A stretch of 26,086 nucleotides of DNA from Streptomyces violaceoruber. Lineage in GTDB: Bacteria > Actinomycetota > Actinomycetes > Streptomycetales > Streptomycetaceae. The notes below the pieces were generated by a model that did not search any database, was not told the DNA's origin, and saw nothing but the letters and a program-made list of their open reading frames with translations. Position numbers and translations under genes: made by a program. Shown here one piece after another: positions 1 through 7,522 of this stretch. Each line of letters starts with the position of its first letter. Within the stretch, counting starts at the first letter, position 1. The stretch spans positions 1 through 26,086 of the forward strand of contig JODI01000101.1 in the NCBI GenBank assembly GCA_000720805.1, given 5' to 3'.

Positions 1-2
1 CC

Positions 3-521
3 CCTGCCCCCGCCCCTGCCCCCGCCAGGTCGCCCTCCGCCTCCCCCTCCGCCACCCCTGCCGTTTCCCCCTCTGCCACCCCTTCCGCCTCCGCGTCGGA
101 CTCCGCGCCCGCGCGCGGACCCCGGCGGGCCTCCCCCTCCGGCTCCGCCTCCGTCGCTCCCTCCCCCTCCGGCTCCGCGCCGTCACGGGCCGGGAGCCGG
201 GCGGGCGAGGGGCGGGAGCGGCCGGGGCGGCGGGAGCCGGTGGCATCGGAGCCGACACCGGACGACGAGGGCACCGTGGGCGGGGACGAGGAGGCGGACG
301 GCGGCCTCGACGGTCAGCCGGACGACGACGCCACCGCCGTACCGGAAGAGCCGCGGGAGACCGTCCTCGTGCCGTCCGCACCACCACAGAGGGCGACGCG
401 GACGGCCGGACGGTCTGCCGAGTCCCGACTGGAGATCCTGCCGCTCGGGGGCGGGCTGATCCTGGTCGGGCTCGGTCTGGGGCTCGCGTTCCTCGCCCTC
501 CGGTTGCGCCGGGCTTCCTGA
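3..521 (+). CDS. C-terminal part of a Pro/Ser/Ala-rich membrane-anchored protein (5' end outside window)
   Basis: The frame that ends at TGA 519-521 is open back to position 3 with no stop, so the true start lies left of the window; a GTG at 240 is only an internal codon. About 80 residues of Pro/Ser/Ala/Thr low complexity come first, then an acidic, Asp/Glu-rich stretch, then one hydrophobic segment (about the last 28 residues, Gly/Leu-rich) ending in Arg-Leu-Arg-Arg-Ala-Ser. This is the layout of a secreted or surface protein with a disordered stalk and a C-terminal membrane anchor with a positive cytoplasmic tail. There is no LPxTG sortase motif, although a LPLGG stretch precedes the membrane segment. 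Function cannot be told from this fragment. Codon use fits a real high-GC gene, but low complexity makes the upstream reading less certain. Confidence 0.6.
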   Translation, partial: PAPAPAPARSPSASPSATPAVSPSATPSASASDSAPARGPRRASPSGSASVAPSPSGSAPSRAGSRAGEGRERPGRREPVASEPTPDDEGTVGGDEEADGGLDGQPDDDATAVPEEPRETVLVPSAPPQRATRTAGRSAESRLEILPLGGGLILVGLGLGLAFLALRLRRAS

Positions 522-538
522 CCCTGGTGCCTCCAGGG
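522..538. terminator. Short GC-rich hairpin between convergent genes
   Basis: CCCTGG (522-527), a 5-base loop and CCAGGG (533-538) form a perfect 6-bp stem. It begins right after the stop of the left-hand gene and ends 16 bases before the end of the convergent oxidoreductase gene. There is no T-run, as is common in Streptomyces. The position suits a bidirectional terminator; the stem is short. Confidence 0.4.
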
Positions 539-554
539 ACCGTCACCGGTACCT

Positions 555-1535
555 CTACGGGGCGACGAGCAGGACCTTTCCGATGTGGCCGCTCTCCTCC
601 ACCACCCGGTGTGCGGTGTCCGCCTCGCTCATGGGGATCTCACGGTCGACGATCGGGCGTACCTGACCGGCGTCGATCAACGGCCAGACGTGCTCACGTA
701 CGGCCGCCACGATCGCCGCCTTCTCACCGAGCGGACGGGCCCTGAGCGAGGTCGCGCTGATCGCGGCCCGCTTGGTGAGGAGCGTGGAGATGTTCAGCTC
801 GGCCTTGATGCCACCCTGCATGCCGATGATCGCGAGGCGGCCGTTGACAGCGAGGGCGTTCACGTTGCGGTCGAGGTACTTGGCCCCCATGTTGTCGAGG
901 ATGACGTCCGCGCCGGCCCCGCCGGTGGCCTTCCTGACCTCTTCCACGAAGTCCTGCTCGCGGTAGTTGACCAGGATGTCGGCGCCCAGTTCGGCACAGC
1001 GCTCCAGCTTCTCCCGGGTGCCGGCCGTTACGGCGATCTTGGCACCGACGGCCTTGGCGAGCTGGATGGCCATCGTGCCGATGCCGCTGGAGCCGCCGTG
1101 CACGAGGAGGGTCTCGCCGGGGCGGAGGTGGGCGATCATGAAGACGTTCGACCAGACCGTGGAGACCACCTCGGGCAGTGCCGCCGCCTGCATCAGGTCG
1201 AGCCCCTTCGGCAGGGGCAGCAACTGGCCGGCCGGGACGGCGACCTTCTCGGCGTAGCCACCGCCCGCGAGCAACGCGCACACCTCGTCACCGACGGACC
1301 AGCCGGAGACACCGGGGCCGTGCGCGGCGACGCGTCCGGAGCACTCGAGGCCGGGGTAGGGGGAGGCTCCGGGCGGCGGATTGTAGAAGCCCTGCCGCTG
1401 CAGGATGTCCGCGCGGTTGACGGCACTGGCCGCCACCTCGACCAGCACCTCGCCCTCGCCGGGCACGGGATCCGGGACCTCGCCCCACACCAGCGCCTCG
1501 GGCCCACCAGGTTCAGGAATCGTGATCGCATGCAT
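555..1535 (-). CDS. NAD(P)H:quinone oxidoreductase, zinc-free medium-chain dehydrogenase family
   Basis: A 326-residue protein of the usual length for the quinone oxidoreductase (Qor)/zeta-crystallin branch of the medium-chain dehydrogenase superfamily. The N-terminal GroES-like domain includes the NPPPG..PYPGLE..G region. The Rossmann domain carries HGGSSGIGTMAIQLAK, a nucleotide-binding loop typical of NADPH-dependent members. The catalytic and structural zinc ligands of true alcohol dehydrogenases are not seen. The likely role is cytosolic NADPH-dependent reduction of quinones or other reactive carbonyls; the substrate cannot be told. The start is the ATG of Met-His-Ala-Ile-Thr, where family similarity begins, with GGAG about 13 bases upstream; the frame runs further left in protein terms but only through low-complexity repeat DNA. 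It is monocistronic and convergent with the preceding gene. Confidence 0.88.
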   Translation of the reverse strand: MHAITIPEPGGPEALVWGEVPDPVPGEGEVLVEVAASAVNRADILQRQGFYNPPPGASPYPGLECSGRVAAHGPGVSGWSVGDEVCALLAGGGYAEKVAVPAGQLLPLPKGLDLMQAAALPEVVSTVWSNVFMIAHLRPGETLLVHGGSSGIGTMAIQLAKAVGAKIAVTAGTREKLERCAELGADILVNYREQDFVEEVRKATGGAGADVILDNMGAKYLDRNVNALAVNGRLAIIGMQGGIKAELNISTLLTKRAAISATSLRARPLGEKAAIVAAVREHVWPLIDAGQVRPIVDREIPMSEADTAHRVVEESGHIGKVLLVAP

Positions 1536-1611
1536 GACAGCGACGCTACTCCGCACGCTCGAACCCGACCCGCTCGGCCACCACCGGCAAGGCGCCGTTG
1601 CCCGACCGGGG

Positions 1612-1740
1612 CACCCCTTCCCGACCTCGGCGGCCGACCCGGGCCACCCCTTCCCGACCTCGGCGGCCGACCGGGGCACCCCTTCCCGACCTCGGCGGCC
1701 GAGCCGGGCCACCGTTCCCGACTCTCGCGGCCGACCCAGC
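1612..1740. repeat. Minisatellite of 32-33 bp, about 4 copies
   Basis: The word CACCCCTTCCCGACC or a close variant starts at 1612, 1645, 1677 and 1710, spacings 33, 32 and 33. Each unit continues with CTCGGCGGCCGA. The first three copies are nearly identical and the fourth is diverged. The 33/32/33 spacing breaks any reading frame, so it is not coding. Units abut with no unique spacers, so it is not a CRISPR. Confidence 0.85.
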
Positions 1741-1836
1741 GCGCCTTCCGCGCCTCGCCTCCTACCCGAGGCGTCCCGTCCCGATCCCTCACGGCCGACC
1801 TCATCGGTCCGTCCCGGCCTCTCCGGCCCGCCAACC

Positions 1837-1875
1837 CCGCCAGTCCGCCAGTCCGCCAGTCCGCCAGTCCGCCAG
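1837..1875. repeat. Tandem 8-bp repeat CCGCCAGT, nearly 5 copies
   Basis: The unit CCGCCAGT is repeated without interruption for 39 bp. It lies 185 bp upstream of the ABC exporter start codon. It is a simple-sequence tract open to slippage; no function is evident. Confidence 0.85.
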
Positions 1876-2059
1876 CCCAACGACTGGTCCGGCTCCCTCT
1901 CCGCCTCCGCCTCCGGCCCGACCCCCTCTCCGCCTGCGGCCCCACTCGGCCTCCCTCCTTCGGCCGATCCGTCGGGAAATCCCTGTGCGGGACCGATGAG
2001 TTTGCGCGACGGTAAAGGTCTTCCCATGCGTCACCCAAGAACGCGGAAGGAAACCCGCC

Positions 2060-3070
2060 ATGAGCCAGCACACGTCCGGCCTGGCCATTGAGACCGCAGG
2101 CCTGGTGAAGACGTTCGGCGAGACACGGGCCGTCGACGGAGTCGACCTCGCGGTGCCGGCCGGCACCGTCTACGGCGTTCTCGGCCCGAACGGCGCCGGC
2201 AAGACGACCACGGTGAAGATGCTCGCCACACTGCTGCGACCGGACGGCGGGCAGGCCCACGTCTTCGGCCACGACGTGGTGCGCGAGGCCGACGAGGTCC
2301 GCGGCCGGGTCAGCCTCACCGGCCAGTACGCGTCCGTGGACGAGGATCTCACCGGCACCGAGAACCTGGTCCTGCTGGGCCGCCTCCTCGGCCACCACAA
2401 GCAGGCCGCGCGGAAGCGTGCCGGGCAGCTGCTGGAGGCCTTCGGGCTGACGGACGCGGCCGGGAAGCAGGTCAAGCACTACTCGGGCGGCATGCGGCGC
2501 CGTATCGACATCGCCGCGTCCATCCTCAACACGCCCGACCTGCTCTTCCTCGACGAGCCGACGACCGGCCTGGACCCGCGCAGCCGCAACCAGGTGTGGG
2601 ACATCGTCCGCGCGGTCGTCGCCCAGGGCACGACCGTGCTGCTGACGACGCAGTACCTGGACGAGGCCGACCAGCTGGCCTCCCGGATCGCCGTCATCGA
2701 CCACGGCCGGGTGATCGCCGAGGGGACCAAGGGCGAGCTGAAGGCGTCCGTCGGCGCCGGGTCCGTCCATCTGCGGCTGCGGGACGCGGAGCAGCGGCCT
2801 CTCGCGTCGGACGTGCTGCGCAGATCCCTCGACGCGGACGTGCAGCCGGAACCCGACCCGCTGGCGCTGACGGCCCGGTTCTCCACGGCGGCGGGCGATG
2901 CAGCGGCCGAGCAGGCGGCCCGGGCGCTCGGTGAACTGGCCCACGCCGGGATCACCGTCGACAACTTCGCGCTGGGCCAGCCCAGCCTGGACGAGGTGTT
3001 CCTCGCCCTGACCGGACATGACACACACGAGGCCCGCACTACCGAGGACGAGGACGAGGTGGCCGCATGA
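2060..3070 (+). CDS. ABC exporter ATP-binding subunit, DrrA type
   Basis: A 336-residue nucleotide-binding subunit of a drug-exporter-type ABC transporter (daunorubicin resistance DrrA family). Walker [10 protein letters not shown] is at about residues 42-50, the signature SGGMRRR near 142-148, and Walker B LLFLDEP at 161-167. The H-loop position reads TTQYLDEAD, with Gln instead of His, as is usual in DrrA-like proteins. The C-terminal extension of about 100 residues after the ATPase domain is also typical. It energises export through the permease encoded next, with which it overlaps by an ATGA. The ATG at 2060 is preceded by GGAAGGA at a good distance. The substrate cannot be inferred. No biosynthetic cluster is adjacent, so a general detoxification or lipid/peptide export role is possible. 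Confidence 0.93.
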   Translation: MSQHTSGLAIETAGLVKTFGETRAVDGVDLAVPAGTVYGVLGPNGAGKTTTVKMLATLLRPDGGQAHVFGHDVVREADEVRGRVSLTGQYASVDEDLTGTENLVLLGRLLGHHKQAARKRAGQLLEAFGLTDAAGKQVKHYSGGMRRRIDIAASILNTPDLLFLDEPTTGLDPRSRNQVWDIVRAVVAQGTTVLLTTQYLDEADQLASRIAVIDHGRVIAEGTKGELKASVGAGSVHLRLRDAEQRPLASDVLRRSLDADVQPEPDPLALTARFSTAAGDAAAEQAARALGELAHAGITVDNFALGQPSLDEVFLALTGHDTHEARTTEDEDEVAA

Positions 3071-3915
3071 GTACCGTGACAGGCAACGAGCACACCGAAC
3101 TCGCCCCGGTCAGCCCCGATTCGCTGGCGGCCCTGCTGGTCACCAGGGAGCGGCCACCACGGCCGAGTTCCCTGTCGACGTCGCTGACGTTCGGCTGGCG
3201 CGCGATCCTCAAGATCAAGCACGTGCCCGAGCAGCTCTTCGACGTCACGGCGTTCCCGATCATGAACCTGCTGATGTTCACGTACCTTTTCGGCGGCGCG
3301 CTGGCGGGCTCTCCCGACGAGTACATCCAGTTCGTGCTGCCGGGCATCCTGGTGATGTCGGTCGTGATGATCACGATGTACACGGGCGTCTCGGTGAACA
3401 TCGACATCGAGAAGGGCGTCTTCGACCGCTTCCGCTCGCTGCCGATCTGGCGGCCGTCGGCGATGGTCGGCTATCTGCTCGGCGACGCCCTGCGCTACAC
3501 CATCGCGTCCGTCGTGATGCTCAGCGTCGGCCTGGCGCTGGGCTACCGCCCGGACGGCGGGGTCGGCGGCGTGCTCGCCGGGATCGCGCTGCTGGTGGTG
3601 TTCGCGTTCGCCTTCTCGTGGATCTGGACGATGTTCGGTCTGCTGCTGCGCACCGAGAAGTCGGTGATGAGCGTCAGCATGATGGTGATCTTCCCGCTCA
3701 CCTTCCTGTCCAACGTCTTCGTCGACCCGAGGACCATGCCGGGCTGGCTGCAGGTCTTCGTCAACAACAGCCCGGTGACGCATGTGGCGTCTGCGGTGCG
3801 CGGCCTGATGGCGGGCGACTGGCCGGCCGACGAGGTGGCCTGGGCGCTGGGCTGGGCGGGCTTGTTCATCGCGGTCTTCGGACCGGTCACGATGCGGCTG
3901 TACAACCGCAGGTGA
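3067..3915 (+). CDS. ABC exporter permease subunit, DrrB/ABC-2 type
   Basis: A 282-residue membrane protein with about six hydrophobic segments in the ABC-2 arrangement. The N-terminal 45 residues are cytoplasmic and polar, followed by membrane segments around residues 65-85, 95-120, 135-160, 170-195, 200-225 and near the C-terminus. The [14 protein letters not shown] motif after the second segment is the conserved coupling-helix region of DrrB-like permeases. The ATG overlaps the stop of the ATPase gene (ATGA), so the two are translationally coupled and surely form one transporter. A run of three related 28-29-bp repeats begins at its stop codon. Confidence 0.92.
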   Translation: MSTVTGNEHTELAPVSPDSLAALLVTRERPPRPSSLSTSLTFGWRAILKIKHVPEQLFDVTAFPIMNLLMFTYLFGGALAGSPDEYIQFVLPGILVMSVVMITMYTGVSVNIDIEKGVFDRFRSLPIWRPSAMVGYLLGDALRYTIASVVMLSVGLALGYRPDGGVGGVLAGIALLVVFAFAFSWIWTMFGLLLRTEKSVMSVSMMVIFPLTFLSNVFVDPRTMPGWLQVFVNNSPVTHVASAVRGLMAGDWPADEVAWALGWAGLFIAVFGPVTMRLYNRR

Positions 3916-3998
3916 CCGGTCCTGAGACGGCGGGACGCGGTGACCAGCCTTGAGACGGCCGGCGGCAAGTGATCAGTCCTGAGGCAGCGGGCGGGCGT
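3912..3998. repeat. Three imperfect 28-29-bp direct repeats across two convergent gene ends
   Basis: Copies begin with GTGACC or GTGATC at 3912, 3940 and 3969 and continue as variants of GGTCCTGAGACGGCGGG. The first includes the stop codon of the permease gene and the third includes the stop and last codons of the convergent ion channel gene. The array looks like local duplication at the 3' junction. No terminator hairpin is visible. Confidence 0.6.
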
Positions 3999-5079
3999 CG
4001 GGCGCTATCTGTGAGCCCGGGGTCGCCCGCACGATGGTGATCAGCCGGTCCGTCAACTCCAGTGTGCCGACGGCCGGATCGTCGTATCCGAGCACCCGAT
4101 GTCCGCGTACGACACTCACCACCAGGTCGTCCGTCTCCCGCGGGCGCCTGCCCACCTCGGCCTTTATGACCGGCCGTTCGACCATGTCGAGACCGCTGCC
4201 CTGCTGGATCAGGTCCTCCATCACCATGCCGGCGGCGGGGCTGAGCACGGACAGTCCGAGGAGGCGTCCGGCGGCGCTGGCGCTGGTGATCACCGCGTCG
4301 GCGCCGGACTGCTTGAGCAACGGCGCGTTCTCCTCCTCGCGCACGGCGGCCACGATCTTCGCGCCCTTGTTGAGCTGCCGGGCCGTCAGGGTGACGAGGA
4401 CCGCCGTGTCATCACGCTGGGTGGCGATGATGATCTTCCGCGCCTTGTGCACTTCGGCCCGCTTCAGCACCTCGCTGCGCGTCGCGTCCCCGACGATCCC
4501 CGCATAGCCGTCGGCGGTCGCGGCGTCGATCGCTTTGCCGCTCGGGTCCACCACCACGACCTGCTCCTTCTTCAGCCCCGCCGAACAGACGGTCTGGATC
4601 GCCGACCGCCCCTTCGTGCCGAAGCCGACGACGACGGTGTGGTCGCGCAAGGAGGACCTCCAGCGATTGAGTCGCCATTCCTCCCGAGTGCGTTCGGTGA
4701 GGACCTCGAGCGTGGTGCCGACCAGGATGATCAGGAACAGCACCCGCAGGGGAGTGATGACGAAGATGTTGGTGAGCCGCGCGGCGTCACTGACCGGGGT
4801 GATGTCACCGTAACCGGTGGTGGAGAGGGTGACCGTGGCGTAGTACCAGGCATCCAGGAAGTCGACCGAGCCGTCGGAGTTGTCGTTGTAGCCGTCATGG
4901 TCGACGTAGACGATCAGCGCGGTCGCCACCAGGACCAGCAGGGCCATCGACAGCCGTTGGGCCACCTGGCGGAACGGGTGCTCCACCACCTTGCGCGGAA
5001 GCTTCACCCGATGGGTCACGAGATGCTCGTCCGCCTGGCGGGCGATCGCGTCCTGGCCCGGAAGTTTCACGTGAAACAC
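3973..5079 (-). CDS. Two-TM potassium channel with RCK (TrkA-N) domain
   Basis: A 368-residue protein. The first membrane helix is at about residues 42-58, a pore loop with selectivity filter TTGYGD at 87-92, and the second helix at about 103-122. A cytosolic RCK domain follows, with the Rossmann motif GFGTKG at 152-157. A C-terminal TrkA-C-like part ends the protein. This is the MthK/Kch-like plan of a tetrameric K+ channel gated by ligands bound to RCK. The start is GTG 5079-5077, overlapping the end of moeA by 13 bp. The ribosome-binding site is poor, so translation may depend on moeA. The overlap contains a perfect parS site, so codons 1-5 are fixed partly by that DNA motif. A later start near residue 24 or 44 cannot be excluded. 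Confidence 0.9.
   Translation of the reverse strand: MFHVKLPGQDAIARQADEHLVTHRVKLPRKVVEHPFRQVAQRLSMALLVLVATALIVYVDHDGYNDNSDGSVDFLDAWYYATVTLSTTGYGDITPVSDAARLTNIFVITPLRVLFLIILVGTTLEVLTERTREEWRLNRWRSSLRDHTVVVGFGTKGRSAIQTVCSAGLKKEQVVVVDPSGKAIDAATADGYAGIVGDATRSEVLKRAEVHKARKIIIATQRDDTAVLVTLTARQLNKGAKIVAAVREEENAPLLKQSGADAVITSASAAGRLLGLSVLSPAAGMVMEDLIQQGSGLDMVERPVIKAEVGRRPRETDDLVVSVVRGHRVLGYDDPAVGTLELTDRLITIVRATPGSQIAPDARPLPQD
5064..5077. promoter_or_regulatory. parS centromere-like site (ParB binding)
   Basis: GTTTCACGTGAAAC is a perfect 14-bp palindrome identical to the Streptomyces and near-universal bacterial parS core. It covers the TGA stop of moeA and the first codons of the channel gene. ParB bound to such sites organises the origin region for segregation into spores. 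It is a single copy in this window. Confidence 0.9.
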
Positions 5080-6518
5080 ACCCCGATCCCGGCGCTCGCC
5101 CAGGGCAGATCGAGGAGTTCGGTCTCCTGACCGGCCCGCGCGCCGCCCGGCGGTACGACGGCCAGGGCATCGGCCGCCGCGATGCCCCGCAGCATCGCCG
5201 GACCGTTGTAGTGCAGCGGCACGGCACAGTCACCGCGCAGGACGACGGGGATGAGCCGGGTGTCGTACGGATGCCCGTGGGCCTCGTCCTGGAGCGGCAG
5301 CGTGTACGGCTCCGGGGTGGGCCGTGCCGTGAGGGTGCGCAGCAACGGCTCGGCGAGCGTGAGCAGCCCGGAGACCGCCGCGAGGGGGTTGCCGGGCAGG
5401 CCGACGAGGTGCTGGTTCTCCTTGGTGCGAGCCAGCAGCATGGGGTGCCCGGGGCGCACCTTCACACCGTCCACCAGCAACTCGGCGCCGATGCGGCGCA
5501 GGGTGGGATGGACATGGTCGACGGGGCCGGAGGCGGTGCCGCCGGTGGTGACGATCAGGTCGGCGCCGGAGGTCGTGATCGCCTTGTGCAGCGCCTTGGC
5601 GTCGTCGCCGAGCCGGCGTACGGAGGTGACCTCGGCGCCGAGCGCACGCAGCCAGGGCGGCAGCATCGGGCCGAGCGCGTCCCGGATCAGCCCGTCGTGC
5701 GGGGTGCCCTCGGTGAGCAACTCGTCGCCCAGGACGAGGACGTCGACGCGGGCGCGGGGTACGGCGGTGAGCGTGTCGTACCCGGCGGCCGCGGCCAGTC
5801 CGAGCACGGCCGGGGTCACCAGCGCGCCGGCCGGGAGGAGTTGGTCGCCGTTGCGGCACTCCTGTCCGCGTGGGCGGATGTCCTGCCCGGGGATCACCTC
5901 GCGGGTGGCGTGCAAGCGGCCCTTGCCGTCGGTGCGGCCGTGCTCACTGCGCAGCACGGCGGTGGTGTCGAGGGGGACGCGGGCGCCGGTGGCGATCCGG
6001 ACGGCTTCGCCGTCGGTGAGCGGCTCGGGCTCGGCGTGCCCGGCGAGGACACCTTCCTCCCGTACGTCCCAGGGCCCGGGGCCGGCGACCGCCCAGCCGT
6101 CCATCGCGGAGGTGTCGAAGGAGGGCAGGTCGGTGAGGGCGGCGAGAGGGTCGGCCAGGGTGAGGCCCAGTGCGGTGTCGAGGGTGACCGAGACGGGGGA
6201 GCGGTGGCGGCGTCCGGAGCGGCCCGCGTGTTCGGCCAGGGCGCGTGCATCGGGCCAGGGAGTGGCCTGGTGGCGGGCGCTCTGCGTGCGGCTCGGCGGC
6301 TGAGGCGCGCCGTGGTCGCCGCCGGGCCCGCGGGACGCCGGGGTCCGGTCACCCTCGGCGGGGCGGTGGGTGTCGCCGTTATGGCCGGTGGCGCCGCCGG
6401 TGGCACCACCTTTGGTGCGGTCGTTGGTGCGGTCGTTCACGAGAGCGAGCACCTCCTCGACGTCGAGGTCCTCGGCGTCCTCGGTCTCCTCGCCGGTCCG
6501 GGTGGCGCGGGCGGTCAT
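5067..6518 (-). CDS. moeA: Molybdopterin molybdenumtransferase MoeA
   Basis: A 483-residue protein that inserts molybdate into adenylylated molybdopterin in the last steps of molybdenum cofactor synthesis. Visible MoeA signatures are DTSAMDGWAVAG (about 136-146), the MoCF-domain motif TGGTASGPVDH (325-335) and LPGNPLAAVSG in the region that follows. The core is of usual length, about 400 residues, but about 90 extra N-terminal residues are charged and low in complexity, with short internal repeats (NDRT twice, GGAT twice). The ATG start overlaps the mobA stop by ATGA, so the extension is probably truly translated. It lies between mobA and the ion channel, and its stop codon falls inside the parS site. 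Confidence 0.93.
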   Translation of the reverse strand: MTARATRTGEETEDAEDLDVEEVLALVNDRTNDRTKGGATGGATGHNGDTHRPAEGDRTPASRGPGGDHGAPQPPSRTQSARHQATPWPDARALAEHAGRSGRRHRSPVSVTLDTALGLTLADPLAALTDLPSFDTSAMDGWAVAGPGPWDVREEGVLAGHAEPEPLTDGEAVRIATGARVPLDTTAVLRSEHGRTDGKGRLHATREVIPGQDIRPRGQECRNGDQLLPAGALVTPAVLGLAAAAGYDTLTAVPRARVDVLVLGDELLTEGTPHDGLIRDALGPMLPPWLRALGAEVTSVRRLGDDAKALHKAITTSGADLIVTTGGTASGPVDHVHPTLRRIGAELLVDGVKVRPGHPMLLARTKENQHLVGLPGNPLAAVSGLLTLAEPLLRTLTARPTPEPYTLPLQDEAHGHPYDTRLIPVVLRGDCAVPLHYNGPAMLRGIAAADALAVVPPGGARAGQETELLDLPWASAGIGVCFT

Positions 6519-7468
6519 CCGGCGTCCGGGCGGGAGGTGTCCGGCGTGGCGTCCGGGGCCGCGTCGGGCTTGGCGTCGGCGGCTTCGTCGGCCCAGCGCA
6601 GGGCGAGGGCCGCGGCCTTGCGGGATGCCTCGGCCACCGCCTCCGGACCGCCTCCGGAGCGCGCGGCCGCATAGCCGACGAGGAAGGTGGTCAGCGGGGC
6701 CGCGGGCCGCGCCACACCGTGGGCGGCGTCGCGGGCCAGGTCGAGCAGGACGCCGGTGTCGACGTCGAGATCGATGCCCAACTCGTCCTTGACTGCGGTA
6801 ATCCATTCATCCAGCACGTGCCCATGCTCCCTGATACGTGTCCTGGCAGTGGCGATGTCGTCCCAGGTGTCGCAGTCGAAGGACGCGACGGGGTCGGGGA
6901 CGCGGGTGAGGTCGAGCCCCGCGGTGAGGCGGCGCAGGGGCAGCCCGGTGAGGCCGCCGCCGGCGGTGGAGCCGACCCGGGATGCCGCGCCGTTGAGCAT
7001 GGTCAGCTCCCGGCGCAGCGCGGTCCTGCGGTACGCCGCCACGAGGGGCTGGTCGCGGCCGTCGGCGTCGGTGAGCAGCACGCCCTCGGCGCCGCTCGTC
7101 CGCAGGACCGTCAGCAGCCGCCGCACCGTCTCCTGGGTCAGGAACGGCAGATCGGCCGAGAGGACGACGACATCCTGAGCCGTGGTGTGCCGGAGACCGG
7201 CGTACAGCGCGGCCACCGGTCCGCCGCCGGGCGGGCTCTCGCGCGTCCAGGTCACCGGCCGTGTGGTGGGCCTGGGATCGGCGACGACGACGGTGGTGCC
7301 CGCGTCGTCGCAGGCGGCGAGCACCCGGTCGAGCAGGGCGCGCCCGCCCACCCGTACTCCGGGCTTGTCCGCCCCGCCGAGCCGCCGGGCGGCACCCCCG
7401 GCGAGTACGACGGCGTCGTACTCGGCATCGGCGGCGCCTTCGGCACCCGTCGGCTCGTACGTGGTCAC
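6515..7468 (-). CDS. mobA: MobA-like molybdenum cofactor guanylyltransferase fused to a DUF6457 domain
   Basis: A 317-residue protein. The N-terminal nucleotidyltransferase domain has LAGGAARRLGGADKP near residues 22-36, SADLPFL near 104-110 and a DCDTWDD motif near 198-204, as in MobA. It would attach GMP to molybdopterin for molybdoenzymes of the DMSO-reductase class. Residues about 218-295, starting EWITAVKDELGI, form a helical domain I recognise as DUF6457, which Streptomyces carry attached to MobA; its role is unknown. The tail is Ala/Asp/Pro-rich. The start is GTG 7468-7466, with only a G-run upstream rather than a clear ribosome-binding site. It overlaps moeA by 4 bp and follows the E2 gene by 54 bp, so readthrough from the dehydrogenase operon is possible. 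Confidence 0.88.
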   Translation of the reverse strand: MTTYEPTGAEGAADAEYDAVVLAGGAARRLGGADKPGVRVGGRALLDRVLAACDDAGTTVVVADPRPTTRPVTWTRESPPGGGPVAALYAGLRHTTAQDVVVLSADLPFLTQETVRRLLTVLRTSGAEGVLLTDADGRDQPLVAAYRRTALRRELTMLNGAASRVGSTAGGGLTGLPLRRLTAGLDLTRVPDPVASFDCDTWDDIATARTRIREHGHVLDEWITAVKDELGIDLDVDTGVLLDLARDAAHGVARPAAPLTTFLVGYAAARSGGGPEAVAEASRKAAALALRWADEAADAKPDAAPDATPDTSRPDAG

Positions 7469-7522
7469 CCCCCGAGTATGCGTGCCGTCGCGATCACAGG
7501 GAACGCGCGGGAGGCGACGCGA

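Larger units (their letters stand above)
1536..2059. other. Gene-free region with two tandem-repeat arrays between divergent genes
   Basis: This 524-bp gap separates the divergent oxidoreductase and ABC exporter genes. It is C-rich on the plus strand and open in several frames only because it lacks AT. It holds a 32-33-bp minisatellite (about 1612-1740), an 8-bp array (1837-1875), a GCCTCG/CGAGGC inverted repeat near 1757-1777 and, next to the exporter start, a purine-rich ribosome-binding stretch. The promoters of both genes should lie here, but I see no convincing -35/-10 pair. Confidence 0.6.

Noticed and set aside
1612..1740. Possible CRISPR array
   Set aside because: The 32-33-bp units are directly adjacent with no unique spacers, and no cas genes are present.
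585..3028. Long open frames over the oxidoreductase and ABC genes on the opposite strands
   Set aside because: They cross the repeat arrays and mirror well-supported genes; their composition is not protein-like.
5040..5100. parS as evidence for a plasmid partition locus
   Set aside because: No parA, parB or replication gene is nearby and the genes are chromosomal housekeeping types.
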